Origin: Desulfuromusa sp.
Lineage (GTDB): Bacteria > Desulfobacterota > Desulfuromonadia > Desulfuromonadales > Geopsychrobacteraceae
Length of the DNA: 6,175 nucleotides
Direction: 5' to 3'
Assembly (NCBI GenBank): GCA_030590745.1
Contig: JAUVCS010000059.1
Coordinates: 1-6,175, forward strand
The notes below the pieces were generated by a model. The model ran no database searches, was not told where the DNA came from, and saw only the letters and a program-made list of their open reading frames with translations. Of the stretch, positions 1-6,175 are shown one piece after another. Positions within the stretch are counted from its first letter, which is position 1; each line of letters begins with the position of its first letter. Made by a program: the position numbers and the translations under genes.

Positions 1-316
1 TGGCCAGCAGTTGAATGTTTTCACCGATACAATCGGGTGCCATGATGATCTGCTTCCCCAGTAACTGACTTAAGTGTGTTGCAACCGGGCAAAGACTGAA
101 AGCCGGATCTGGTTTTCCTTTGGGACGGCCAAGATGGGAGGCAAGAATCACTTTTGCCCCCTGCTCAATCAAATAGCGAATTGTCGGTAATGCTGCCTGA
201 ATACGGGTATCATCAGTGATTTCACCCTTGTCATTGAGGGGGACATTGAAGTCGCAGCGGCAAAACACCTGCTTTCCCTTAACATCGATATCTTTTAGAG
301 ATTTTTTTCTGAACAT
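1..316 (-). CDS. pgk: Phosphoglycerate kinase, N-terminal part (runs off the left edge)
   Basis: Cytosolic glycolytic/gluconeogenic enzyme that transfers phosphate between 1,3-bisphosphoglycerate and ADP, giving 3-phosphoglycerate and ATP. Only the first 105 codons are present. The rest, including the nucleotide-binding C-terminal domain, lies beyond position 1. Seen in the translation: the first beta strand and substrate loop CRCDFNVPL (residues 19-27), DDTRI (35-39) and ASHLGRPKG (59-67). By family knowledge Asp22, Asn24, Arg38, His61 and Arg64 bind 3-phosphoglycerate. The usual loop reads RVDFNVP, so Cys21 replaces the common Val. I chose the ATG at 316 because it gives a normal PGK N-terminus ([15 protein letters not shown]) and has GGAG six bases upstream. 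The gene starts 18 bases after the gap stop codon, so it is very probably cotranscribed with gap. The family assignment is certain; completeness cannot be judged. Confidence 0.96.
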   Translation of the reverse strand, partial: MFRKKSLKDIDVKGKQVFCRCDFNVPLNDKGEITDDTRIQAALPTIRYLIEQGAKVILASHLGRPKGKPDPAFSLCPVATHLSQLLGKQIIMAPDCIGENIQLLA

Positions 317-322
317 CTGTTT

Positions 323-326
323 CTCC
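323..326 (-). promoter_or_regulatory. Ribosome binding site of pgk
   Basis: GGAG on the minus strand, six bases before the ATG at 316 and inside the 18-base gap between gap and pgk. It supports the chosen pgk start. It also shows that pgk has its own initiation site rather than depending on stop-start overlap with gap. Confidence 0.7.
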
Positions 327-334
327 ACTCTTTG

Positions 335-1336
335 CTATTGTGCCGCAATATACCGGACCAGATCAAAAACCCGCTGGGAATAGCCCCATTCATTATCGTA
401 CCAGGCCAGCACTTTAACCATGGTTCCACTTAGAACGGCGGTGCTCATGGCATCCACTGTTGAAGAGGCGGCGGAGCCATTGAAATCGTGCGATACCAGA
501 GGGAGATCGCAATAATCAAGAATCCCTTTCAAGCCGTTTTCCGATGCTGCCAACATGGCACCATTGACTTCTTCAACAGTGGTCGGTTTTTCAGTTTCTA
601 CAACCAGGTCTATAAGGGAAACATTGGGTGTCGGGACGCGAATCGCCATCCCGGCAAGTTTATCCTTCAACTGTGGTAGAACCAGAGCCGCTGCTTTGGT
701 TGCCCCCGTAGTGGTAGGAATCATATTGACCCCGGCGGCCCGGGCACGACGCAGATCCTTGTGGGGTAAGTCGAGGATTTTCTGATCGTTAGTATAGGAG
801 TGAACTGTAGTCATCATTCCCCGAACAATGCCAAAACTTTCCAGCAGTACTTTGGCCACAGGAGCGAGACAATTGGTCGTGCAGGAGGCATTGGAGATGA
901 TACTGTGTGCTGCAGGATCATAGTCAGCTTCATTGATCCCCATACAGACAGTGAGATCAGCATCTTTCCCCGGTGCGCTGATGACAACTTTTTTAGCTCC
1001 AGCTGCCAGGTGGAGTGCTGCCTGATCACGAGCGCTAAAGAAACCGGTCGCTTCAATAACAATATCAACATTCAGCTCTTGCCAGGGGAGCTGAGCCGGG
1101 TCGCGCTGGGAGAGAACTTTGATTGATTTGCCATCAACAACCAGATTTTCTCCATCGGTCTCAACTTGACCGGGGAAAATGCCGTGAACCGAATCGTATT
1201 TAAACAGATGTGCCAGGGTCTGTGTATCGGTCAAATCATTGACCGCAACAACATCGAAACCAGTGGATTGACTGGCAATCCGTAGAACATTTCTGCCGAT
1301 TCGACCAAACCCGTTAATTGCAACTTTTACAGACAT
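335..1336 (-). CDS. gap: Glyceraldehyde-3-phosphate dehydrogenase, NAD-type
   Basis: Cytosolic, normally homotetrameric enzyme that oxidises glyceraldehyde-3-phosphate with phosphate and NAD to 1,3-bisphosphoglycerate. At 333 residues it has the usual full family length. The N-terminal Rossmann domain starts with INGFGRIGR (7-15). The catalytic domain has SNASCTTN (148-155) with nucleophile Cys152, and TTVHSYT with general base His179. Near the C-terminus is the conserved WYDNEWGYS (312-320). Asp34 after the second beta strand, together with Leu190-Pro191 in LDLPHKD, matches the residues linked to NAD rather than NADP preference in GapA-type enzymes; this is inference from the family. The start is well supported by a near-perfect AAGGAGG seven bases upstream. 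It is the first gene of a minus-strand unit with pgk 18 bases downstream. All catalytic residues are present and there is no sign of damage. The direction of flux (glycolysis or gluconeogenesis) cannot be told from sequence. Confidence 0.98.
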   Translation of the reverse strand: MSVKVAINGFGRIGRNVLRIASQSTGFDVVAVNDLTDTQTLAHLFKYDSVHGIFPGQVETDGENLVVDGKSIKVLSQRDPAQLPWQELNVDIVIEATGFFSARDQAALHLAAGAKKVVISAPGKDADLTVCMGINEADYDPAAHSIISNASCTTNCLAPVAKVLLESFGIVRGMMTTVHSYTNDQKILDLPHKDLRRARAAGVNMIPTTTGATKAAALVLPQLKDKLAGMAIRVPTPNVSLIDLVVETEKPTTVEEVNGAMLAASENGLKGILDYCDLPLVSHDFNGSAASSTVDAMSTAVLSGTMVKVLAWYDNEWGYSQRVFDLVRYIAAQ

Positions 1337-1343
1337 TGAGTAG

Positions 1344-1350
1344 CCTCCTT
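1344..1350 (-). promoter_or_regulatory. Strong ribosome binding site of gap
   Basis: AAGGAGG on the minus strand, fully complementary to the usual 16S rRNA 3' end, with a seven-base spacer to the ATG. It is the strongest Shine-Dalgarno sequence in the window, as expected for a highly expressed glycolytic gene. It fixes the gap start. Confidence 0.85.
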
Positions 1351-1428
1351 GTTATGAATGAAAAAATAGTTATTTAATTCCCAAAGCGCTGCAGTTTTTT
1401 GCTACGTTACTTAAGGCAGTATTCTTCC

Positions 1429-1456
1429 AGAATACCTAAATTTTCCCCGTTTGCAA
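1429..1456 (-). promoter_or_regulatory. Candidate sigma-70 promoter for gap-pgk
   Basis: Read on the minus strand, TTGCAA (1456-1451) is followed after 16 bases by TATTCT (1434-1429). Each hexamer matches four of six consensus positions. It would start transcription roughly 85 bases before the gap ATG. An imperfect inverted repeat (TTCCCCGT at 1443-1450 and ACCGGGAA at 1466-1473, one mismatch) flanks the -35 box and could be an operator, but nothing else supports that. The main support is the similarity in layout to the candidate promoter on the other strand. Prediction by eye only. Confidence 0.4.
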
Positions 1457-1519
1457 ATCTCTTTTACCGGGAATTGTTTTTGGGTTTTCTCCCTTGCAGC
1501 TATTGGCAATTTTAGGTAT
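1432..1519. repeat. Perfect 9-base inverted repeat spanning both candidate -10 boxes
   Basis: ATACCTAAA at 1432-1440 and its exact reverse complement TTTAGGTAT at 1511-1519 are separated by 70 bases. Each copy, read in the direction of its own gene, runs into the proposed -10 hexamer (TATTCT for gap, TATAAG for the plus-strand unit). The repeat is seen directly. It may be a binding site for a shared regulator or simply two promoters with the same flanking sequence; the sequence does not decide between these. Confidence 0.6.
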
Positions 1520-1522
1520 AAG
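1494..1522 (+). promoter_or_regulatory. Candidate sigma-70 promoter for the MBL-purL-purQ unit
   Basis: TTGCAG (1494-1499), a 17-base spacer, then TATAAG (1517-1522). The -10 box matches five of six consensus bases and the -35 box three of six. Transcription would begin near 1529, leaving a leader of about 30 bases. That is too short for a purine riboswitch or attenuator before the first gene. No obvious PurR-like operator was recognised. Confidence 0.45.
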
Positions 1523-1558
1523 GGCAACGCTCTCTAGGGGATAAAAAGGAACAGTTGA

Positions 1559-2356
1559 ATGCGGGTATGTTTACTGGCCAGCGGAAGTCGCGGAAACAGC
1601 ACCTTGATTGAGGTTGATGGTTGTCGATTACTGATTGACGCCGGGCTGTCGGGGGTAGAAACGGCTCGTCGCCTCTCGACGATCGGTCTGACCGGGGATG
1701 ATCTGGATGCTATTCTGGTGACCCACGAACACCATGATCATGTCGGAGGGATCGGTCCGCTGTCACGTCGCCATAATTTACCTGTCTACATCGATCAGCA
1801 AACCCATACCGCTTTACCTAAACTTGGCAAGATTGCTGATCTGCAACTTTTTACTGCAGGGGACTCTTTTTCACTGCAGAACTTGGAAATAACGTCATTT
1901 TCAACGACTCATGATGCTGTTAACCCGGTTGGTTTTACTATTTTATCCAGTGAAGGGAAGATTGGTTTTGCGACCGATCTCGGTTTTTCAACCCGGCTGG
2001 TTGCCAGCCAGTTGCAGAAGTGTCGGGTGTTAATTCTGGAAGCAAATCATGATGAACAGATGCTGCAGGATGGATCTTATCCCTGGGAATTGAAACAACG
2101 AATCCGTAGCCGCCATGGCCACTTATCAAATAATGAATCAAGCTTGTTGTTAGAAGATATCTGTTGGCCCGGCTTGGAGGCACTATTTCTGGCACATTTA
2201 AGTGAAGAAAATAATTGCCCAGATCTAGCGGCAGAAACATTTCGAAAAACCTTGATTGCCGGTGGTCATTCGGCTGATATTATTATCGGGCATCAGAGTC
2301 ATGCCAGTTCTTGTTTTGAGTCTCACCCGATGATGGCTTGCGGAACCATCGAGTGA
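1559..2356 (+). CDS. WalJ/YycJ-like metallo-beta-lactamase-fold hydrolase, putative nuclease
   Basis: A 265-residue cytosolic MBL-fold protein with no signal peptide. The N-terminal strand LLASGSRGNST (5-15) and IDAGLSG (26-32) are typical of the YycJ/WalJ group. Metal-binding motifs are complete: THEHHDH (55-61; His56, His58, Asp60, His61), His118 in STTHD, Asp140 in ATDLG, and His213 in LAHLSEENN (211-219). EANHD (161-165) and RHGHLSNN (185-192) are further signatures of the group. Some Bacillus relatives are reported to act as 5'-3' DNA exonucleases; carrying that activity over to this protein is inference. The beta-CASP insertion of RNase J is absent. The codon before the ATG is TGA in frame, so this is the first possible start, and AAGGAA lies seven bases upstream. 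It is the first gene of the unit, 51 bases before purL. No WalR/WalK two-component genes, its usual Firmicute neighbours, are present. Substrate is unknown. Confidence 0.88.
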   Translation: MRVCLLASGSRGNSTLIEVDGCRLLIDAGLSGVETARRLSTIGLTGDDLDAILVTHEHHDHVGGIGPLSRRHNLPVYIDQQTHTALPKLGKIADLQLFTAGDSFSLQNLEITSFSTTHDAVNPVGFTILSSEGKIGFATDLGFSTRLVASQLQKCRVLILEANHDEQMLQDGSYPWELKQRIRSRHGHLSNNESSLLLEDICWPGLEALFLAHLSEENNCPDLAAETFRKTLIAGGHSADIIIGHQSHASSCFESHPMMACGTIE

Positions 2357-2369
2357 TCTGCTGAGATCA
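2354..2369 (+). other. Small hairpin at the MBL gene stop codon
   Basis: TGATCT and AGATCA form a perfect six-base-pair stem around a GCTG loop, with the stem's first three bases being the TGA stop codon. There is no following T-run, so it is not an intrinsic terminator. Transcription probably continues into purL. It might modestly affect ribosome handover or mRNA ends, or be chance. The rest of the 51-base gap carries two GGAGTAAA words (2377-2384 and 2399-2406), the second being the purL ribosome binding site. Confidence 0.3.
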
Positions 2370-2398
2370 AACAATCGGAGTAAACATTTAACGTTTCT

Positions 2399-2402
2399 GG
2401 AG
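2399..2402 (+). promoter_or_regulatory. Ribosome binding site of purL
   Basis: GGAG five bases before the ATG at 2408. It supports this start, after which the protein at once shows a PurS-like sequence. A second GGAG lies 22 bases upstream but is not followed by a usable start codon. Confidence 0.6.
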
Positions 2403-2407
2403 TAAAA

Positions 2408-5389
2408 ATGGCCTGGAGAATCGTTGTTGGATTGAAAAAAAGTGTCAAAGATGCTCGTGGTGAACGGGTTCGACGTAACATTGTTGATCACCTGAATATT
2501 GATCTCCCGGCAGTACAGACATTGGATGTCTACACAGTTGATGCAACCCTTAGCTCTGAAGAGGTTGCGCAGGTCGCTGCCGGTCCCTTCACCGATCCGG
2601 TGATTCAGGAGTATGCCATTAATCAGCCCCTGGCCAGTGATTTTGACATGTTGATTGAGGTGGGGTTTCGACCGGGAGTGACCGACAATACCGGGCGCAC
2701 TGCCGGGGAAGCGATTCAATATCTGACCGGGCGTCCTTTTGCTGTGGGGGAAGCTGTCTATACCTCAACTCAGTATCTCTTCACCGGTTTGACCGACAAA
2801 GATATTGCCGAAGAGATTGCTGCAAATTTTCTAGCCAATGGTCTGATCCAATATTGGACGATATTATCCCATGAAGAACTTGATCCCCAGGTTGGAGTCC
2901 CGGTAACGGTTCCCCGAGTCGTCAGCGATAAAGCCCCAACGGTCCGTACCTTAAGTCTTCAGTTGTCCGATCAAGAGTTACTTGATATCAGTCGTCAGGG
3001 GATGTTGGCACTTAATCTAGAAGAGATGGAGAAGATTAAAAACCACATTGCCAACCCGCAGGTTGTTGCGGAACGGCAGCGGGTTGGTCTTGGTGATGAG
3101 CTCACCGATGTTGAGTTAGAAGCCTTGGCGCAAACCTGGAGTGAACACTGTAAACATAAAATTTTCTCGGCAAAGATTGAATATGAAGATGAGAATGGGC
3201 AGTCTCAGCTGATAGATTCTCTGTTCAAAACCTATATTGTCGGTGCGACTGAAAAAGTTCGGCAAAACCTTGGTGCTGATGATTTTTGTCTCTCGGTATT
3301 TAAAGATAATGCCGGAGTCATAGAGTTTAATAGCGACTGGAGTATTGTTTTTAAAGTTGAAACACACAATTCTCCCAGTGCCCTTGATCCCTATGGTGGT
3401 GCACTGACCGGGATTGTCGGCGTCAACCGGGACGGGATGGGGACCGGGATGGGGGCACGGTTGATTTTTAACACCGATGTCTTCTGTTTTGCATCACCTT
3501 TTCTGGAAAAAGAGTTGCCGCCGCGCCTCTTGCATCCCCGGCGAATTTTTGAAGGGGTGGTTGAAGGGGTAGAACATGGGGGGAATAAAAGTGGCATTCC
3601 AACCATCAACGGTTCCCTGGTTTTTGATGAAAGGTTTGCCGGAAAGCCACTGGTCTATTGTGGAACCGCTGCATTGATGCCACGGCTGTTAAATGGTCAT
3701 CCATGTCATGAAAAGCAGGTGCTGGTTGGTGACCATATTGTTATGACCGGTGGACTTATTGGCAAGGATGGTATTCACGGTGCGACCTTCTCCTCAGAGG
3801 AATTACATGCGGGCTCTCCGGTAACCGCAGTGCAGATCGGGGATCCGATTACCCAGCGAAAAATGTTTGATTTTTTACTGCTTGCCCGCGATCAGGGACT
3901 CTATAATTCAATTACCGATAACGGGGCAGGGGGGCTTTCTTCATCGGTTGGTGAAATGGCCGAAGATACCGGTGGATTTGAACTTCACCTTGATCGTGCT
4001 CCATTGAAGTATCCGGGCTTACAACCATGGGAAATCCTTATCTCTGAAGCTCAGGAGCGGATGACCCTGGCGGTTCCAGCGGATAAACTTGATGCTTTAA
4101 TTGCTCTTGCGACTGAAATGGATGTCGTGGCGACCGATCTCGGGATTTTCACCGATTCAGGATATTTTCATTGTCTCTATGAGGGAGAGACGGTCTCTTA
4201 TCTGTCGATGGATTTTGTTCATGAAGGGGTGCCGCAACTGGTTATCCCGGCAAAATGGCAGCCGAAAGAACTGTTGGAACCAGACTTTGCTCAGCCAGCT
4301 GATCTGACTGATGAATTAAAAAAACTTCTGTCACGTTTGAATATCTGCTCCAAAGAATCGGTTGTTCGTCGTTATGACCATGAAGTGCAAGCCGGGACGG
4401 TGATCAAACCCCTGGTTGGGGTGGTCAATGACGGTCCCTCTGATGCTGCAGTTTTCCGCCCGTTGCTTGACTCTTTCGAAGGGGTGGTGGTTGCTCATGG
4501 AATTTGCCCGAGTTACAGCGATATTGATACCTACCACATGATGGCCTGTGCAATTGACGAAGGGCTGCGTAATTATGTCGCCGTGGGTGGTGATATTAAT
4601 CATGTTGCCGGTCTGGATAACTTCTGCTGGTGTGATCCGGTCGAGAGTGCCAAAACGCCAGACGGCAGATATAAGGCGGCACAGTTGGTTCGGGCAAATC
4701 AGGCATTGTACGACTATTGCGTCGCTTACTCTGTCCCGCTGATTTCCGGTAAAGATTCGATGAAAAATGATTATCAGATCGGTGATAACAAAATATCGAT
4801 TCCACCAACAGTGTTGTTTTCGGTGATTGGTAAAATTGCAGATGTGTGTAAGGCGGTCTCAATGGATGTCAAACGTCCTGGAGACCTGGTCTATCTGCTC
4901 GGGACGACAGGCGATGAGCTGGGTGGCTCTGAATATTACGCCGAGCATGGTGAATTGGGGGCGCAAGTACCGCGGGTTAATGCCGAGGAGGCGCTGCTTC
5001 GCTACCAAACTCTCAATCGTGCTCAGCAGCAGGGTTTGCTTGCTTCCTGCCATGATCTGTCGGATGGCGGCCTGGGGGTTGCTCTGGCTGAGTCTGCATT
5101 TGCCGGTGGGTTTGGTATTCAGACTGAACTTTCCTATGTTGATGTTGCCGATCCTCTGCGTGAAGATAAACTTCTCTTCTCTGAATCGCAGAGCCGTTTG
5201 CTGGTCACTGTGCCGTCCGAACATAAAGAGACTTTTACTGCCTTGTTTGCCGGGCAGAGTTGCTGTTGCATCGGTCAGGTCATTACCCAGCCAGAATTGA
5301 TCATTAACGGGTTACACGGGCAGAGCTTGATTAACGTGCACCTTAAAGACCTGAAACAAGCGTGGCAAGCGCCACTGCGGGAGATGTAG
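2408..5389 (+). CDS. purL: FGAM synthase, synthetase subunit with fused PurS-like N-terminus
   Basis: Synthetase part of phosphoribosylformylglycinamidine synthase: FGAR + ATP + ammonia (from glutamine via PurQ) gives FGAM, step four of de novo purine synthesis in the cytosol. Its 993 residues lie between small PurL (about 600-750) and one-chain PurL (about 1300). Residues 1-155 look like two PurS halves (VGLKKSVKDARGE at 7-19, VGFRPGVTDNTGR at 85-97). A linker follows with the conserved TWSEHCKHKIF (243-253). First ATP-grasp-unrelated PurM-like half: ETHNSPSALDP (318-328) with GMGA (347-350), then NGAGGLSSSVGEMA (505-518) and ISEAQERM (545-552). Second half: DGPSDAAV (675-682), GICPSYSDIDTYH (698-710), GKDSMKNDYQ (781-790), HDLSDGGLG (882-890) and FSESQSR (924-930). 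There is no glutaminase domain; purQ, one base downstream, supplies it. Ser322 replaces the second His of the usual ETHNHP. The frame is intact throughout. Confidence 0.96.
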   Translation: MAWRIVVGLKKSVKDARGERVRRNIVDHLNIDLPAVQTLDVYTVDATLSSEEVAQVAAGPFTDPVIQEYAINQPLASDFDMLIEVGFRPGVTDNTGRTAGEAIQYLTGRPFAVGEAVYTSTQYLFTGLTDKDIAEEIAANFLANGLIQYWTILSHEELDPQVGVPVTVPRVVSDKAPTVRTLSLQLSDQELLDISRQGMLALNLEEMEKIKNHIANPQVVAERQRVGLGDELTDVELEALAQTWSEHCKHKIFSAKIEYEDENGQSQLIDSLFKTYIVGATEKVRQNLGADDFCLSVFKDNAGVIEFNSDWSIVFKVETHNSPSALDPYGGALTGIVGVNRDGMGTGMGARLIFNTDVFCFASPFLEKELPPRLLHPRRIFEGVVEGVEHGGNKSGIPTINGSLVFDERFAGKPLVYCGTAALMPRLLNGHPCHEKQVLVGDHIVMTGGLIGKDGIHGATFSSEELHAGSPVTAVQIGDPITQRKMFDFLLLARDQGLYNSITDNGAGGLSSSVGEMAEDTGGFELHLDRAPLKYPGLQPWEILISEAQERMTLAVPADKLDALIALATEMDVVATDLGIFTDSGYFHCLYEGETVSYLSMDFVHEGVPQLVIPAKWQPKELLEPDFAQPADLTDELKKLLSRLNICSKESVVRRYDHEVQAGTVIKPLVGVVNDGPSDAAVFRPLLDSFEGVVVAHGICPSYSDIDTYHMMACAIDEGLRNYVAVGGDINHVAGLDNFCWCDPVESAKTPDGRYKAAQLVRANQALYDYCVAYSVPLISGKDSMKNDYQIGDNKISIPPTVLFSVIGKIADVCKAVSMDVKRPGDLVYLLGTTGDELGGSEYYAEHGELGAQVPRVNAEEALLRYQTLNRAQQQGLLASCHDLSDGGLGVALAESAFAGGFGIQTELSYVDVADPLREDKLLFSESQSRLLVTVPSEHKETFTALFAGQSCCCIGQVITQPELIINGLHGQSLINVHLKDLKQAWQAPLREM
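5379..5383 (+). promoter_or_regulatory. Ribosome binding site of purQ inside the purL end
   Basis: GGGAG lies within the last codons of purL, seven bases before the ATG at 5391. Its placement across the purL stop codon (TAG, then one base, then ATG) suggests translational coupling, which would help make the two subunits in matched amounts. Confidence 0.65.
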
Positions 5390-5390
5390 A

Positions 5391-6175
5391 ATGGCCAGAA
5401 CCGTTAAAGCGATAGTTATTTCCGGTAATGGAACCAACTGTGAGGATGCCGTTGCCCATGCCTGCCACCTCGCTGGTGCCGCTGTCGATATTGTCCATAT
5501 TTCAGAACTGCTTGCCGGTCGGGTCGAGTTGAAAGATTATCACTTTCTCCATCTGGTTGGCGGTTTTCTTGACGGTGATGATCTCGGTAGTGCCAAGGCA
5601 GGGGCGAACCGTCTGTTACACGCCCGGGTTGCCGGTCAGGTAGAACCTCTTGCTACCCGGATGAAGGAGTTTATTGCTGCTGGTAAGCTGGTTATGGGGG
5701 TGTGTAATGGTTTTCAGCTGATGGTCAAAATGGGTCTGTTGCCCGCTATTGACAGCAATTTTGAACAGAGCTGCACTTTGACCAATAATGATCACGGACG
5801 CTTTGAAAACCGTTGGTGCTGGTTGAAAGTTGATCCAGAATCTCCCTGTGTCTATACCCGGGGATTAAATGGTCTCTATCTGCCGATCCGGCATGGTGAG
5901 GGAAAGTTTGTCACAGATTCTCCAGAGACGCTACAAGAGTTGGAAAGTAGTCATTTAACGGTACTGAAGTATGCCGACCGGGATCTCCATCCGACCATGG
6001 AATTTCCGGACAATCCGAATGGCAGTCAGAATGCAATCGCCGGAATCTGCGATCCGACCGGGCGACTCTTTGGGTTAATGCCCCATCCCGAAGCCTTTAC
6101 CCATCGTACCCATCATCCCCGTTGGACCCGGGAAACGTTACCTGATGAGGGGATGGGGCTGCTGTTGTACCGCAA
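5391..6175 (+). CDS. purQ: FGAM synthase glutaminase subunit PurQ (runs off the right edge)
   Basis: Class I glutamine amidotransferase subunit that hydrolyses glutamine and passes ammonia to PurL. 261 complete codons are visible. The N-terminus AIVISGNGTNCEDA (7-20) matches the PurQ opening. The nucleophile elbow is GVCNGFQ (103-109) with Cys105, and the rest of the triad is His232 and Glu234 in MPHPEAF (230-236). NDHGRFENRW (133-142), IRHGEGKF (166-173) and NPNGSQNAIAG (208-218) are family motifs shared with the amidotransferase domain of one-chain PurL. The oxyanion loop reads GGFLDGDDLG (57-66) where many PurQ and PurL proteins have GGFSYGD. The final visible residues LLLYR, followed by AA of the next codon, align with the RIFRNA region close to the C-terminus of relatives, so probably only a short tail is missing. 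Its 260-plus residues exceed Bacillus-type PurQ (about 227) and resemble the longer amidotransferase domain of one-chain enzymes. Confidence 0.95.
   Translation, partial: MARTVKAIVISGNGTNCEDAVAHACHLAGAAVDIVHISELLAGRVELKDYHFLHLVGGFLDGDDLGSAKAGANRLLHARVAGQVEPLATRMKEFIAAGKLVMGVCNGFQLMVKMGLLPAIDSNFEQSCTLTNNDHGRFENRWCWLKVDPESPCVYTRGLNGLYLPIRHGEGKFVTDSPETLQELESSHLTVLKYADRDLHPTMEFPDNPNGSQNAIAGICDPTGRLFGLMPHPEAFTHRTHHPRWTRETLPDEGMGLLLYR

Noticed and set aside
1503..1522. TTGGCA as the -35 box for the plus-strand promoter
   Set aside because: It would leave only eight bases before TATAAG, far too short; TTGCAG at 1494 gives a normal 17-base spacer.
1523..1558. Possible purine riboswitch or attenuator before the purine unit
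   Set aside because: The predicted leader is only about 30 bases, with none of the conserved pairing or loop sequence of a purine aptamer, and no terminator hairpin is present.
2354..2369. Intrinsic terminator after the MBL gene
   Set aside because: The stem is only six base pairs, about half A/T, and is followed by CAAACAATCGG-like sequence rather than a T-run.
2225..2719. A 164-codon minus-strand open frame across the MBL/purL junction
   Set aside because: It lies opposite two clearly real genes, its translation shows no recognisable domain, and it is explained as a shadow frame. The same holds for the other antisense and shifted frames inside gap, purL and the MBL gene.
2408..5389. PurL as a truncated one-chain enzyme that lost its glutaminase domain
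   Set aside because: An intact purQ with the Cys105/His232/Glu234 triad and its own ribosome binding site follows after one base, so the two-gene form appears functional rather than a frameshift product. The stop codon sits exactly between the domains and the ATG-led start is clean.
1..6175. Mobile element, CRISPR, defence or toxin-antitoxin system
   Set aside because: No transposase or integrase, no spaced direct repeats and no small paired genes were found. Almost all of the sequence is taken up by five conserved metabolic or housekeeping genes.

Overview
The window looks like ordinary chromosomal housekeeping DNA from a Gram-negative bacterium. It holds two divergently oriented transcription units on either side of a 222-base intergenic region. 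The protein features (a gap-pgk pair, a WalJ/YycJ-type metallo-beta-lactamase-fold protein, and a roughly 1000-residue PurL with a built-in PurS-like region and a separate PurQ) resemble what I recall from Geobacter/Desulfuromonas/Pelobacter-type Desulfuromonadia. That placement is inference from family resemblance and was not confirmed by a search. I see no tRNA, rRNA, CRISPR array, insertion sequence, phage gene or toxin-antitoxin pair.

Left part (1-1336, minus strand): a glycolytic/gluconeogenic unit. A complete NAD-type glyceraldehyde-3-phosphate dehydrogenase gene (gap) is followed 18 bases downstream by phosphoglycerate kinase (pgk). Only the first 105 codons of pgk lie inside the window. 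The two enzymes catalyse consecutive steps: glyceraldehyde-3-phosphate to 1,3-bisphosphoglycerate, then to 3-phosphoglycerate with ATP formation.

Middle (1337-1558): the divergent control region. A plausible sigma-70-type promoter can be drawn for each direction. Both candidates start with TTGCA and have TTTAGGTAT running into the -10 box. As a result, a perfect 9-base inverted repeat sits 70 bases apart, in mirror image.

Right part (1559-6175, plus strand): a three-gene cluster. It starts with a WalJ/YycJ-like MBL-fold putative nuclease. After 51 bases comes a 993-residue phosphoribosylformylglycinamidine (FGAM) synthase with an N-terminal PurS-like region containing two similar halves. One base after its stop codon comes the glutaminase subunit PurQ, which is cut by the window end probably only a few residues before its C-terminus. 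PurL and PurQ together make the fourth step of de novo purine synthesis. PurQ releases ammonia from glutamine, and PurL uses ATP to install it on FGAR.

No clearly new biological system is visible. The points most worth a second look are the mirrored promoters, the intermediate domain organisation of the FGAM synthase, a substitution in its otherwise very conserved ETHNHP motif, and the linkage of the MBL-fold nuclease-like gene to purine genes.
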